A DNA stretch of 64,000 nt from positions 1,488,001 through 1,552,000 of the forward strand of contig NZ_JACYXC010000001.1 in assembly GCF_016031615.1 (NCBI RefSeq), written 5' to 3'. Below, piece after piece: positions 46,151 through 57,653 of this stretch. A model generated the notes under the pieces. The model was given only the letters and a program-made list of their open reading frames with translations. It did no database searches and was not told where the DNA came from. The stretch is from Streptomyces pactum (lineage in GTDB: Bacteria; Actinomycetota; Actinomycetes; Streptomycetales; Streptomycetaceae). The position numbers and the translations under genes were made by a program. The number at the start of each line of letters is the position of its first letter. Positions within the stretch are counted from its first letter, which is position 1.

Positions 46151-47676
46151 CCCGGCTCACCGCGCACCGCCAGCACCTCGTGCCGCGCGGCGGAGAGCAG
46201 CTCGCCCCGGATGCGCCGGACCTGCTTCATCCGGCGCACCCGCCGGCGGTGGGACTCGCGGCGCTCGTCGTCCACCACCTCCGGGCTGATCCGGGTGCCG
46301 AGCTCCAGGACGCGCCAGGACAGCTGCTCGACCAGTTCGTCGGGGAGCTGCTCGTCCCGGGCGATCTCCCGGAGCCGCTGCCTGGCCGCGCGCATCACCC
46401 GGGTCGCCAGCTCCCGCTCCATCGCCTCCTCGGCCTTGGAGTCCGCCCCCACCCGCAGCCGCCGCACCAGCCAGGGCAGGGTGAGGCCCTGGAGGACGAG
46501 GGTGGCGAGGACCACCGCGAAGGCGACGAAGACGATCTCCTCCCGGGCCGGGAACGTGCCGCCGTCGTCCACGGTGTGCGGGATCGCCAGGGCCAGGGCG
46601 ACCGAGGCCACCCCGCGCATCCCGGACCACCACATGACGACGGTCTCCTGCCAGGTGACCGGGATGTCCTCGGAGCTGTCCCGGCCGCGGTGCAGCCGGT
46701 TGGCGAGCCAGGCGGCGGGCAGCAGCCACAGCAGCCGCACGCCCACCACCACCGCGACCACCGCGAGGCCGGCGCCGACCAGCTCCGACCAGTGGCCGGC
46801 GGCGGTGGCCATCGCGGTGTGCAGCTCCAGGCCGATGATGCCGAACGCCACCCCGGTGATCAGCATCTCCACCACCTCCCAGAAGGCGGTGCCGGTCAGC
46901 CGTCCGAGCACGTCGTCGGGGTCCACCGCGTGCTCGGCGAGGAACATCGCGGCGGTGAGCACCGCCAGCACCCCCGACCCGTGGAACTCCTCGGCCAGCA
47001 CATAGGCGGCGAACGGCACCAGCAGCGTCAGCCCGACCTGGAGGGCGGGATCGTCCAGGTGGCCGATCAGCTTGTTCGCCGTCCAGCCCAGGGCGAGCCC
47101 GACGGCCACCGCGACCACGGCGGAGAGCACCAGCGCGGCGCCGGCCCCGGGCAGCGAGAAGGAACCGGTGACGGCCGCGGTGAGCGCCACGTGGTAGAGC
47201 ACGATCGCCGTCACGTCGTTGAACAGCCCCTCGCCCTCCAGCAGCGACACCATGCGGCGGGGCAGCCCCAGCCGCCCGGCGACCACGGTGGCCGCCACCG
47301 GGTCCGGCGGGGCCACCAGCGCGCCCAGCACCACGGCCGCGGCGACCGTGATCCCGGGCACCACCGCGTGGGCCACGGCGGCGACGGCGGCGGTGGTGAC
47401 GAAGACCAGGGCCACGGCGAGCAGGAAGATGGCGTTCCGGTTGGCCGCGAACTGCCGCCAGGAGGTCCGCTGCACCGCCGCGTAGAGCAGCGGCGGCAGC
47501 ACCAGCGGCAGGATGAGGTCCGGCGGGACGTCCAGGTTCGGTACGAACGGCAGCAGGGCGAGGGCGACGCCCAGCAGGGTCATCAGCACCGGTGCGGGCA
47601 GCATCAGCCGCTCCCCCAGCGGCACCATGACCACGGCACCGAAGAGCAGGGCGAACAGCAGGGCGAGCTGGTCCAC
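46151..47676 (-). CDS. Na+/H+ antiporter (CPA1 type), own stop codon lost
   Basis: About 508 residues of recognisable protein from GTG at 47676 (GGGAG site upstream). Twelve or so hydrophobic segments in the NhaP/CPA1 pattern, including LLFALLFGAVVMVPLGERL, VLGALVAPPDPVAATVVAGRLG, LLEGEGLFNDVTAIVLYH and WSGMRGVASVALALAIP, then a cytoplasmic helical tail (ATRVMRAARQRLREIARDEQLPDELVEQL). The usual ending is missing: at GEPG (about 46150) the frame enters the antisense strand of the MscS gene and remains open to 44839, which would add some 437 nonsense residues. Exports Na+ or other cations against H+; likely role in pH and salt homeostasis. Confidence 0.85.
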
Positions 47677-48096
47677 GTGCGGTCTCCCGGGCCGGTGTGC
47701 GCGGTCAGGGGATTTCCACCCTGCCACGAGTTCGCCGGTCCGGCCGGTCCGTGGCCGCCGCCCCGGTCACCGCTGCCCCGGTGACCGCCACGGCGCGCCG
47801 GTCACCGGGCGCGGTCCCGGTACGCCACCGGGCGCGGCCGGGCGTCGCCGGGACGCGGCCGGGGGCGGTCGGGGGGCGCGTGCGCGACGGGGCGTGCGGC
47901 GGTCCCGGGTCCGCCGGCACGCCCGGGCGGAGTCATGTGGCGGGTCCCGGTCCCGGTCTGCGGGCGGACCGGACAACGGGCCGGCCCCGCCCGGTGGGCC
48001 GCGGTACTCAGGCCCCGCCGTCCTCAGGCCCGGCGGCGCCCAGGCGCCGCGGTACTCAGGCCCCGCGGCGTGGCCGGGGGCCGGCCGGCGCCGTCG
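47677..48096. repeat. Repeat-rich gap upstream of the antiporter gene
   Basis: 420 bp with no gene supported. The 18-mer GCGGTACTCAGGCCCCGC occurs at 48001-48018 and 48049-48066, and a shortened version (CCGTCCTCAGGCCC) lies between them. From 47770 to 47880 there are repeated GCCACCGGGCGCGG and GGTCACCG-type words. The antiporter promoter should lie near 47690-47740. Confidence 0.55.
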
Positions 48097-48582
48097 TCAC
48101 AGCGCGGCCCGCATCGCCCGGTGCGGGATCCCGCTGCCCTCGTCGAACTCCGGGCCGGAGGCGGTGTAGCCCAGCCGCTCGTAGAAGCCGAGCGCATGGG
48201 TCTGGGCCTCCAGGTACACCCCGGTCAGGCCCAGCCGGCGCGCCTCGGCCTCCACCGCGCGGACCAGCGCGGCACCGAGCCCGGTGCCGCGGGCCGCCCG
48301 GCCGACCGCGAGCCGGCCGAGTACGGCGGTACGGCCGTCGATGCCGGCGCGGGCGTACTTGCGCAGCGCGGCCGGGCCGTACAGGAAGCGGACCGTGCCC
48401 ACCGGGCGCCCGTCGGACGCGGTCGCCAGCAGGTGGACGGCGTGTGCGTCGTAGGCGTCCATCTCCTCCGGCTCGGGGATGTCCTGCTCCACGACGAACA
48501 CCTCGCGGCGGACGGCGTGGCATCCGGACAGGTCGCCGTCGCCCACCACGGTGACGTGGAACGGGAACGGCGCGGCGGACAT
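48097..48582 (-). CDS. GNAT-family N-acetyltransferase
   Basis: 161 residues. Acetyl-CoA binding motif A is AVLGRLAVGRAARGTGLGAALVRAVEAEARRLG, preceded by the substrate-side strands (VFVVEQDIPEPEEMDAYDAHAVHLLAT) typical of the ElaA/YjcF-like group, and followed by LEAQTHALGFYERLGYTASG. Substrate unknown. Its ATG overlaps the rluD stop by one base (TGATG), so it is coupled to rluD. Confidence 0.9.
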   Translation of the reverse strand: MSAAPFPFHVTVVGDGDLSGCHAVRREVFVVEQDIPEPEEMDAYDAHAVHLLATASDGRPVGTVRFLYGPAALRKYARAGIDGRTAVLGRLAVGRAARGTGLGAALVRAVEAEARRLGLTGVYLEAQTHALGFYERLGYTASGPEFDEGSGIPHRAMRAAL

Positions 48583-49523
48583 CAGGCGCTCTCCGCCCGC
48601 ACGGTGTCCAGGGCGCCCTGGAGGTCGTCGGGGTAGGAGCTGTGGAACTCCACCCAGGAGCCGTCCGCCGGGTGCTCGAAGCCCAGCCGGACCGCGTGCA
48701 GCCACTGCCGGGTGACCCGCAGCCGCTTGGCCAGCGTGGGGTCCGCCCCGTAGGTCAGGTCGCCCACGCACGGGTGGCGGTGGGCGGCCATGTGCACCCG
48801 GATCTGGTGGGTGCGGCCGGTCTCCAGCTTGATGTCGAGGAGACTGGCGGCGCGGAACGCCTCGATGAGGTCGTAGTGGGTGACGCTGGGCTTGCCCTCG
48901 GCGGTCACCGCCCACTTGTAGTCGTGCTGCGGGTGGCGGCCGATCGGGGCGTCGATGGTCCCGCTCAGCGGGTCCGGGTGGCCCTGCACCAGCGCGTGGT
49001 AGCGCTTGTCCACCGTGCGCTCCCGGAACTGCTGCTTGAGCAGGGTGTACGCGCGCTCGGACTTGGCCACCACCATCAGTCCGGAGGTGCCCACGTCCAG
49101 GCGGTGGACGATGCCCTGGCGCTCGGCGGCACCGGAGGTGGAGATGCGGTAGCCCGCGGCGGCCAGGCCCCCGATCACGGTCGGGCCGGTCCAGCCGGGG
49201 CTGGGGTGGGCGGCGACCCCGACCGGCTTGACGATCACCACGATGTCGTCGTCGTCGTGGACGATCTCCATGCCCTCGACGGGCTCGGCGACGACCCGCA
49301 CCGGCGGCGCGGCCTGCGGCATCTCCACTTCGAGCCAGGCTCCGCCGGAGACCCGGTCGGACTTGCCGGCGACACTGCCGTCCACCTGGACCTTCCCGGC
49401 CGCGGCCAGCTCGGCCGCCTTGGTCCGCGAAAAGCCGAACATACGGGCGATGGCGGCGTCCACGCGCTCGCCTTCCAGGCCCTCGGGCACGGGCAGGGTA
49501 CGGATCTCGGGAATGGTGCTCAC
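48582..49523 (-). CDS. rluD: 23S rRNA pseudouridine synthase, RluD type
   Basis: 313 residues. N-terminal S4 domain (GERVDAAIARMFGFSRTKAAELAAAGKVQVDG) then the RluA-type catalytic domain with Asp143 in IVHRLDVGTSGLMVVAKS, and GRTHQIRVHMAAHRHPCVGD. Converts uridines of 23S rRNA to pseudouridine. GTG at 49523 is preceded by CATACT six bases upstream, so the mRNA may be leaderless. Placed between lspA and the GNAT gene in the usual Streptomyces order. Confidence 0.94.
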   Translation of the reverse strand: MSTIPEIRTLPVPEGLEGERVDAAIARMFGFSRTKAAELAAAGKVQVDGSVAGKSDRVSGGAWLEVEMPQAAPPVRVVAEPVEGMEIVHDDDDIVVIVKPVGVAAHPSPGWTGPTVIGGLAAAGYRISTSGAAERQGIVHRLDVGTSGLMVVAKSERAYTLLKQQFRERTVDKRYHALVQGHPDPLSGTIDAPIGRHPQHDYKWAVTAEGKPSVTHYDLIEAFRAASLLDIKLETGRTHQIRVHMAAHRHPCVGDLTYGADPTLAKRLRVTRQWLHAVRLGFEHPADGSWVEFHSSYPDDLQGALDTVRAESA

Positions 49524-49628
49524 CCGTCGAGTATGCCGGACCCGGCGCGGCCCCTCGTACAACAGTCCTCGCCGCGGCCGCTCCCCGCGGGAGCGACGGG
49601 GGGGGGCCGGCCCCGGGGCGCCGGGGCG

Positions 49629-50339
49629 TCAGTCCTTGTGCACGGTCCCGTCCGGGTCGAGCCCGCGGAAGGACAGGATCACGATGAGGAAGCCGCCGCA
49701 GACGATGGCGGAGTCGGCGAGGTTGAAGACCGCGAAGTGGGCCGGTGCGATGAAGTCCACCACCGCGCCCTGCAGCCCGCCGGGGGTGCGGAAGACGCGG
49801 TCGGTCAGGTTGCCGAAGGCACCGCCGAGCAGCATGCCCAGCGCGATCGCCCACGGCACGCTGTAGAGCTTGCGGGCGAGCCGGGCGATCACCACGATCA
49901 CCGCGGCGGCGATCACGGTGAAGACGATGGTCATCGCCTCACCGAAGCCGAACGCCGCGCCGCGGTTGCGGACCACCTCGAACTGCAGCCAGGTGCCGAT
50001 CAGCTCCACCGGCGCCCGGTGCTCCAGGTGGGCGACCACGATCAGCTTGCTGACCAGGTCCAGCAGGTAGGCGACGGCGGCCACGCCGAGCAGCACCGCG
50101 ATCCGCCGCCTGCCCCGGACACCGCCGGCGGTCGCTCCGGCCGCCGGCCCGGCACCGGTCTGCCCGTCGCCGGACTCCGCCGTCCCGGACCCGCCGGTGC
50201 CGCGCTCCCCGTCGCGGGCCGGCCCGCTGCCGGGCTCCGCGCGCTCCGGCTCCCCGGCCTCCGCGGGCCGGCCGGCCTCGTCGTCCCTGTCGGCCCTCTC
50301 GGGGTTCGGCGTACCGATGGCCTGCTCCGCCTTAGTCAC
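49629..50339 (-). CDS. lspA: Lipoprotein signal peptidase (signal peptidase II)
   Basis: 236 residues. Cuts the signal peptide before the lipidated cysteine after Lgt has acted. Residues 1-78 are an acidic, disordered extension (Glu/Gly/Ala-rich). Four helices follow, with catalytic Asp in GGAFGNLTDRVF and in HFAVFNLADSAIVCGG, plus VRNRGAAFGF. GTG at 50339 with GAGGG upstream. Confidence 0.95.
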   Translation of the reverse strand: MTKAEQAIGTPNPERADRDDEAGRPAEAGEPERAEPGSGPARDGERGTGGSGTAESGDGQTGAGPAAGATAGGVRGRRRIAVLLGVAAVAYLLDLVSKLIVVAHLEHRAPVELIGTWLQFEVVRNRGAAFGFGEAMTIVFTVIAAAVIVVIARLARKLYSVPWAIALGMLLGGAFGNLTDRVFRTPGGLQGAVVDFIAPAHFAVFNLADSAIVCGGFLIVILSFRGLDPDGTVHKD

Positions 50340-50418
50340 GTGGGTCCCTCAACGTCTGGGTCCGGCACCAAGCCGCCGCCTGGCTGAGGACGAGGGTACG
50401 GCACACCCGTACGACAGG

Positions 50419-51264
50419 TCAGCGGCGCTCCTGGCGCTGCTTGCACTCGACGCAGAGGGTGGCGCGCGGGAACGCCTGCATCCGGGCCTTGCCGATGGGC
50501 CGGCCGCAGCTCTCGCACAGGCCGTAGGTGCCCGCGTCCAGGCGTTCCAGCGCGCGTTCGGTCTGCGACAGCCGGTTCCGGGCGCTGGTGGCCAGGGCCA
50601 GTTCGTGCTCCCGGGTGATGTTCTTGGTGCCGGTGTCGGCCTGGTCGTCGCCCGCCCCGTCGCCGGAGTCCCGCATCAGTCCGGTGATCGCCGCCTCGGC
50701 GGCGAGGATCTCCGCGCGCAGCCGCTCGGCGTCCGCCCGCAGCTCGTCCCGGGCGCCGGCCGCCTCCTCCGGCGTCCAGGGTTCCTCCCCGGGGCGTACC
50801 GCCAGCTCACCGGGGTCGGCCGTGCCGTCCACCACCCTGGCCTTGGGGAGCGGGTTCGCCGCCGCGGCGGCGTCCTTGCTCGCCGACGATGCCCCACCCG
50901 GAGTCTTCTTCAGCGCCACTGTGCTGGCTCCCGTCTTCTTCGCGGGCACCGCCTTGTCGGCCGGTGCGGCCTGCGCGGTCTTCTCGGCCTCGGTCTGCGC
51001 CGTGTCCTTGGGTCCTGCTCCCGGCTGCCGCCGGGCCTCGCCTCCGGGTCCGGGCGGTCCTCCCGGGCCCCCGGTGCCCGGGCCGCCGCCGGCGCGGCGC
51101 TCCCGGCCGGTGGGGTCCTTCCCGTCGGTCCCGGCCGCGGCCCCGCACGCCGGGTGATCCGGCTCGTTGAATCGTGCCGGAACGATAAATCGACTCCGGT
51201 CACGCGGCAACGGGGCACGCCGCCCGATTCGCCCGGCTTGCTCGGACGAGGAGGCGGCCCTCAT
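50419..51264 (-). CDS. DksA/TraR-family zinc-finger protein
   Basis: Up to 281 residues. The C-terminal 110 residues are the DksA/TraR domain: coiled-coil helices (ARDELRADAERLRAEILAAEAAITGL) and a four-cysteine zinc finger, CESCGRPIGKARMQAFPRATLCVECK. The N-terminal 150 residues are low-complexity, rich in Lys, Ala and Gly, including AVPAKKTGASTVALKKTPGG, as in the long actinobacterial members. May bind RNA polymerase near the secondary channel, which is family inference. The start is uncertain; ATG at 51264 is the longest, and an AT-rich stretch at 51180-51200 could be the promoter, in which case the true start is internal. Divergent from ileS. Confidence 0.8.
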   Translation of the reverse strand: MRAASSSEQAGRIGRRAPLPRDRSRFIVPARFNEPDHPACGAAAGTDGKDPTGRERRAGGGPGTGGPGGPPGPGGEARRQPGAGPKDTAQTEAEKTAQAAPADKAVPAKKTGASTVALKKTPGGASSASKDAAAAANPLPKARVVDGTADPGELAVRPGEEPWTPEEAAGARDELRADAERLRAEILAAEAAITGLMRDSGDGAGDDQADTGTKNITREHELALATSARNRLSQTERALERLDAGTYGLCESCGRPIGKARMQAFPRATLCVECKQRQERR

Positions 51265-51471
51265 CCGTTGTGCCCCAGGTCACCTGAAGTAATCCGGCGC
51301 GGCAGGGCGCATCACCGGCGGGCGGGTGCCCCCGGTGCCCCGGTGCGGCCCCCGCGCGCCCGGGCGGGCTGTCCGGCGGGCCGGGCGCGGCCGGACGGGC
51401 GACCCGGCGGGCCGGGCGGGACCGCACGGGCGGCGGGGCAAAACCGTTCGGCCGCACCCGGCCGGGGCCCT

Positions 51472-51477
51472 TACACT
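51472..51477 (+). promoter_or_regulatory. ileS promoter -10 element
   Basis: TACACT in the sequence between the DksA-type gene and the T-box leader; transcription would start about 51484, giving a leader of about 305 bases. Confidence 0.6.
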
Positions 51478-51483
51478 GTGGGC

Positions 51484-51782
51484 ACGACCCCCGGTTCGCG
51501 CGCAGCCGAGAGCCCGGGGGGAGCAGCGAGAGGCGTGGATGGGGACGAGTAGCCTCGTACGCAGCCATGAGCGACCCGGGGACGGTGCGAGCCCGGGGGC
51601 GAGCGCGAGCGTGAAGCATCACCCCGGAGCCGCCGGAAGAACGCCCGGCAGGGTCAGTAGAACCGGCTTCGCGGCCCAATGAGGGGTCCGGTGGTGTCCT
51701 GCCGCCGGTCAAGGAGGGTGGTACCGCGGGAGCGCAGCTCTCGTCCCTCCGACGGGAACGGAAACGACGTGTCCGCCGGAGG
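51484..51782 (+). ncRNA. T-box riboswitch of ileS (translational type)
   Basis: Leader RNA that senses uncharged tRNA-Ile. The conserved T-box core GGAGGGTGGTACCGCGG is at 51713-51729; UGGU in it can pair with the ACCA end of tRNA-Ile. The antisequestrator stem is GGAGGG (51713-51718) with CCCTCC (51745-51750). The specifier codon is ATC (51618-51620) within GTGAAGC-ATC-ACC, matching isoleucine. CCTCCGACGG (51746-51755) can instead pair with CCGCCGGAGG (51773-51782), nine of ten bases, hiding the Shine-Dalgarno sequence. There is no intrinsic terminator before ileS, so control is of translation start. Confidence 0.93.
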
Positions 51783-51790
51783 AAGCCCCG

Positions 51791-54928
<3,138 letters not shown>

Positions 54929-54955
54929 CGGCCCCGCCTTCCCGGGCTGTCCACG

Positions 54956-54995
54956 GCGTCCGGTCACCGCTCCGCACGGAGGGGTGACCGGACGC
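54956..54995 (+). terminator. ileS terminator hairpin
   Basis: GCGTCCGGTCACC (54956-54968) pairs with GGTGACCGGACGC (54983-54995), a perfect 13-bp stem; an inner CTCCG/CGGAG stem closes part of the loop. It begins 28 bases after the ileS stop. Confidence 0.8.
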
Positions 54996-55309
54996 TTCGG
55001 CTTATCCCGCACCCGGGGCTCCGAACGGAGCAGGGCCCCGGCCCGACGGCCGGTGCCGCCCGGCGTGCTCCCTCGTCCGGGCCGCGGGCGGGGCGCGGAA
55101 CGCCCGGAGGCCGGGAACGGTCCGCTCCCCCGTCATGGGCGACCGGGCCGGGTCGCCGGGTCGGACGCGGCCGGCCACGTGCCGCCCGGGCCCCCGATCC
55201 GCCGACGGCGGAACGCCCCCGCGGCCGGCCACCCGGCGCCCCACGGCGGGCGCCGCCCGAGTGGCGCGTCCGGGAGGCGCGTCCGGGGGGGCGCGTCCCG
55301 GACCGCACA
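54996..55309. other. Convergent gap between ileS and divIVA
   Basis: About 310 bp between the two terminators. GC-rich, with GGAGGCGCGTCCGGG-type words near 55270-55300. No gene is supported on either strand. Confidence 0.4.
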
Positions 55310-55349
55310 AAGGGCCGGGCCCCTGGGAGTTCCCAGGGGCCCGGCCCTT
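55310..55349. terminator. 19-bp bidirectional terminator, divIVA side
   Basis: AAGGGCCGGGCCCCTGGGA (55310-55328) and its exact complement (55331-55349) flank two bases; a stable stem of about 17 bp results. It is 36 bp past the divIVA stop and also lies downstream of ileS, so it can stop transcription from both sides. Confidence 0.85.
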
Positions 55350-55384
55350 GTTCACCGCCGACGGCTACCCGTACGGCGCTGTGC

Positions 55385-56470
55385 TCAGTTGTCGTCCTCG
55401 TCGATGAGGAAGCCGCGCATCGGGCTGGGCGCCTGCTGCATCGGCTGCGGTCCCTGCGGGCGCACCGGTGCCATCGGCTGGGTCATCGCCGGGGACATCT
55501 GCTGCTGCCCGCCGTACGACGGAGCACCGCCCGCCTGGCCGTGGCCGCCCATGGACTGGTTGCCGCCCATGGTGTGACCGCCCATCGGTCCGGCCGCGGC
55601 CGTGGCCATCGACGGCGACGGCGGCAGCGAAGCGGCCGCCGGGGTGCGCGGCGGGGCCAGCGAGTCCTCGGCCTGGTTCTCCAGCTGGCGCAGCTGGCTC
55701 TCCAGGTAGGACTTCAGGCGGGTGCGGTACTCGCGCTCGAAGCCGCGCAGGTCCTCGACCTTGCGCTCCAGGGTGGCGCGGGCGGACTCCAGCGAGCCCA
55801 TCGCGACCCGGTGCTTCTCCTGCGCGTCCCGCTCCAGCGCGTCGGCCTTGGCGCGGGCGTCCCGCTCCAGGCCCTCGGCACGGCTCCGCGCCTCGCCGAC
55901 GATCTTGTTGGCCTCGGAACGGGCCTCCGCGATCGCCTGGTCGGCGGTCTGCTGCGCCAGCGAGAGCACCCGGGCGGCGCTGTCGCCACCGGGGCCCTGA
56001 CCGGGCTGCGGGTGCTGCGGACCGGGACCACCCGGACCGCCCATCGGCCCCTGCTGACCCATCGGGCCGGGACCCATCGGGCCACCCATGGGGCCCGGAC
56101 CGTGCGGACCCTGCGGACCGTGGCCGCCGGGACCGGGAGGCAGCTGGGGTGCGCCACCGGGCAGCTGGGGCGGACCGCCCATCTGCTGCTGCGGGGGCAC
56201 CGGCTGCGGGCCCGATATGGCGGCGGGCACCGGAGCGCCCGGCCGTTCCTGTTGCTCGGGAGGTTTCCGCATGTTCTGCTGCTGGTTCTGCGCGGCCGCC
56301 CGGGTCGCCGCGGCCAGCTTCGCGCGCAGGTCCTCGTTCTCGCGCAGCAGCCGGGTCAGTTCGGCTTCGACCTCGTCGAGGAAGGCATCGACCTCGTCCT
56401 CGTCATAGCCTTCTCGGAGGCGGACGGTCGTGAACTGCTTGTTCCGCACGTCCTCGGGGGTCAATGGCAT
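55385..56470 (-). CDS. divIVA: DivIVA polar growth protein
   Basis: 361 residues. Coiled-coil protein that marks hyphal tips and recruits the wall machinery. The N-terminal lipid-binding domain is MPLTPEDVRNKQFTTVRLRE with the first coiled coil (DEDEVDAFLDEVEAELTRLLRENEDLRAKLAAA). A Pro/Gly/Gln/Met-rich linker (about residues 60-155) precedes the second long coiled coil (DQAIAEARSEANKIVGEARSRAEGLERDARAKADALERDA). The C-terminus is low-complexity and ends in RGFLIDEDDN. Two-coil architecture with a PQG-rich spacer is the Streptomyces type. Good GAGGTGAAG ribosome site. Confidence 0.98.
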   Translation of the reverse strand: MPLTPEDVRNKQFTTVRLREGYDEDEVDAFLDEVEAELTRLLRENEDLRAKLAAATRAAAQNQQQNMRKPPEQQERPGAPVPAAISGPQPVPPQQQMGGPPQLPGGAPQLPPGPGGHGPQGPHGPGPMGGPMGPGPMGQQGPMGGPGGPGPQHPQPGQGPGGDSAARVLSLAQQTADQAIAEARSEANKIVGEARSRAEGLERDARAKADALERDAQEKHRVAMGSLESARATLERKVEDLRGFEREYRTRLKSYLESQLRQLENQAEDSLAPPRTPAAASLPPSPSMATAAAGPMGGHTMGGNQSMGGHGQAGGAPSYGGQQQMSPAMTQPMAPVRPQGPQPMQQAPSPMRGFLIDEDDN

Positions 56471-56519
56471 CTCTTCTTCACCTCAACGTAGTCGTCGGCA
56501 GTCGGCTCGACCGTATCTC

Positions 56520-56816
56520 TCACACGTTGCTCGCAACGTTGCTCACCACGGTGATCAGGATGTAGACGATGATCATCAGTACGAAGAAGGACAGGTCGAG
56601 CGCAATGCCCCCGAGACGCAATGGCGGGATGAACCGCCGCAGAAGTTTCAGCGGCGGATCGGTGACAGTGTAGGTGGCCTCCAGGACCACCACCATCACC
56701 TTCCCGGGTTGCCACGAACGAGCGAACTGGAAGACGTAGTCCATGACCAGCCGGAAGATCAGCACGATCAGGAAGCAGTACAGCGCGATGTAGATCACTT
56801 CGAGTGCGATGTCCAT
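56520..56816 (-). CDS. yggT: YggT-family membrane protein
   Basis: 98 residues, two transmembrane regions (IYIALYCFLIVLIFRLVMDYVF and IALDLSFFVLMIIVYILITVV) around a DPPLKLLRRFIPPLRLG loop, the YggT hallmark. Found between sepF and divIVA in most Gram-positives; role in division or osmotic response is not defined. ATG at 56816. Confidence 0.93.
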   Translation of the reverse strand: MDIALEVIYIALYCFLIVLIFRLVMDYVFQFARSWQPGKVMVVVLEATYTVTDPPLKLLRRFIPPLRLGGIALDLSFFVLMIIVYILITVVSNVASNV

Positions 56817-56888
56817 CCCCGCGCGTCCCTCTCCCCTTCGTGCTCGGCCCCTCGGCCGGTTCCGCTCCGTGCCATCCGGTGTTGCGTC

Positions 56889-57530
56889 TCAGCTTTGGTT
56901 GAAGAACCCGCCCTCAGCGATACGGGCCTTGTCCTCCGCCGTGACATCGACGTTAGCAGGAGACAACAGGAACACCTTCTGCGTCACCCGCTCGATGCTC
57001 CCGTGGAGACCGAAGACCAGACCGGCGGCGAAGTCCACGAGACGCTTCGCGTCGGTGTCGTCCATCTCCGTCAGATTCATGATCACCGGAGTGCCCTCAC
57101 GGAAGTGTTCCCCGATGGTACGGGCTTCGTTGTAGGTCCGGGGGTGGAGTGTGGTGATGCGGTAAGGCTCCCGCTCGGACACCACTTTGGGCATGATCAC
57201 CGGCGCGTTCTTCTCCAGGTTCTGGCGTTCAGGTGTGATGGATGCCACTGGGGCAATTCGTCCGCCTCGCCCCTCTTCGGACAGGAGAGAGGCGGATCGC
57301 CCGCTTTCCACCGTCAGCGGGGCGGGCTCGCGTTGGGCCGGAGGAAGGGCGACCCGTACCGATTCGTCCCTCTCCGCGCGGGGTTCGGGGGGCGACTGGT
57401 GCCGTCTGCGGTCCCGCTCCGGCTCCGGCTCGGGCTCGAACTCGTCGTCGGGGTCGAAGCCCCGGCCGTCGTACCCATCGTCCTCCACGAGGCCGAGGTA
57501 GACCGCCATCTTGCGCATCGCGCCGGCCAT
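56889..57530 (-). CDS. sepF: Cell division protein SepF
   Basis: Anchors and bundles FtsZ at the membrane. 213 residues. N-terminal amphipathic segment MAGAMRKMAVYLGLVED, an acidic linker rich in Glu, Asp and Arg, and the SepF core (HPRTYNEARTIGEHFREGTPVIMNLTEMDDTDAKRLVDFAAGLVFGLHGSIERVTQKVFLLSP). The ATG at 57530 has GGAGG nine bases upstream; the ATG at 57539 touches that site and is therefore unlikely. Confidence 0.97.
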   Translation of the reverse strand: MAGAMRKMAVYLGLVEDDGYDGRGFDPDDEFEPEPEPERDRRRHQSPPEPRAERDESVRVALPPAQREPAPLTVESGRSASLLSEEGRGGRIAPVASITPERQNLEKNAPVIMPKVVSEREPYRITTLHPRTYNEARTIGEHFREGTPVIMNLTEMDDTDAKRLVDFAAGLVFGLHGSIERVTQKVFLLSPANVDVTAEDKARIAEGGFFNQS

Positions 57531-57607
57531 TCTCTGCATCCTCCGCTCTGTGGTGGATCGGCTCCGCCACCGGATGCCGTGGATCCACGTGGCCTGCCCG
57601 CCTTTTG

Positions 57608-57650
57608 ACGGGAATGACCATATATTCTGCTGTGGTCCGACTTCTTGGCG
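57608..57650 (-). promoter_or_regulatory. Likely sepF promoter
   Basis: On the minus strand the run AGAATATATGGTCATT lies about 85-100 bp before sepF; AATATAT is unusually AT-rich for this genome and suits a -10 region. No clear -35 is assigned. Confidence 0.45.
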
Positions 57651-57653
57651 ACG

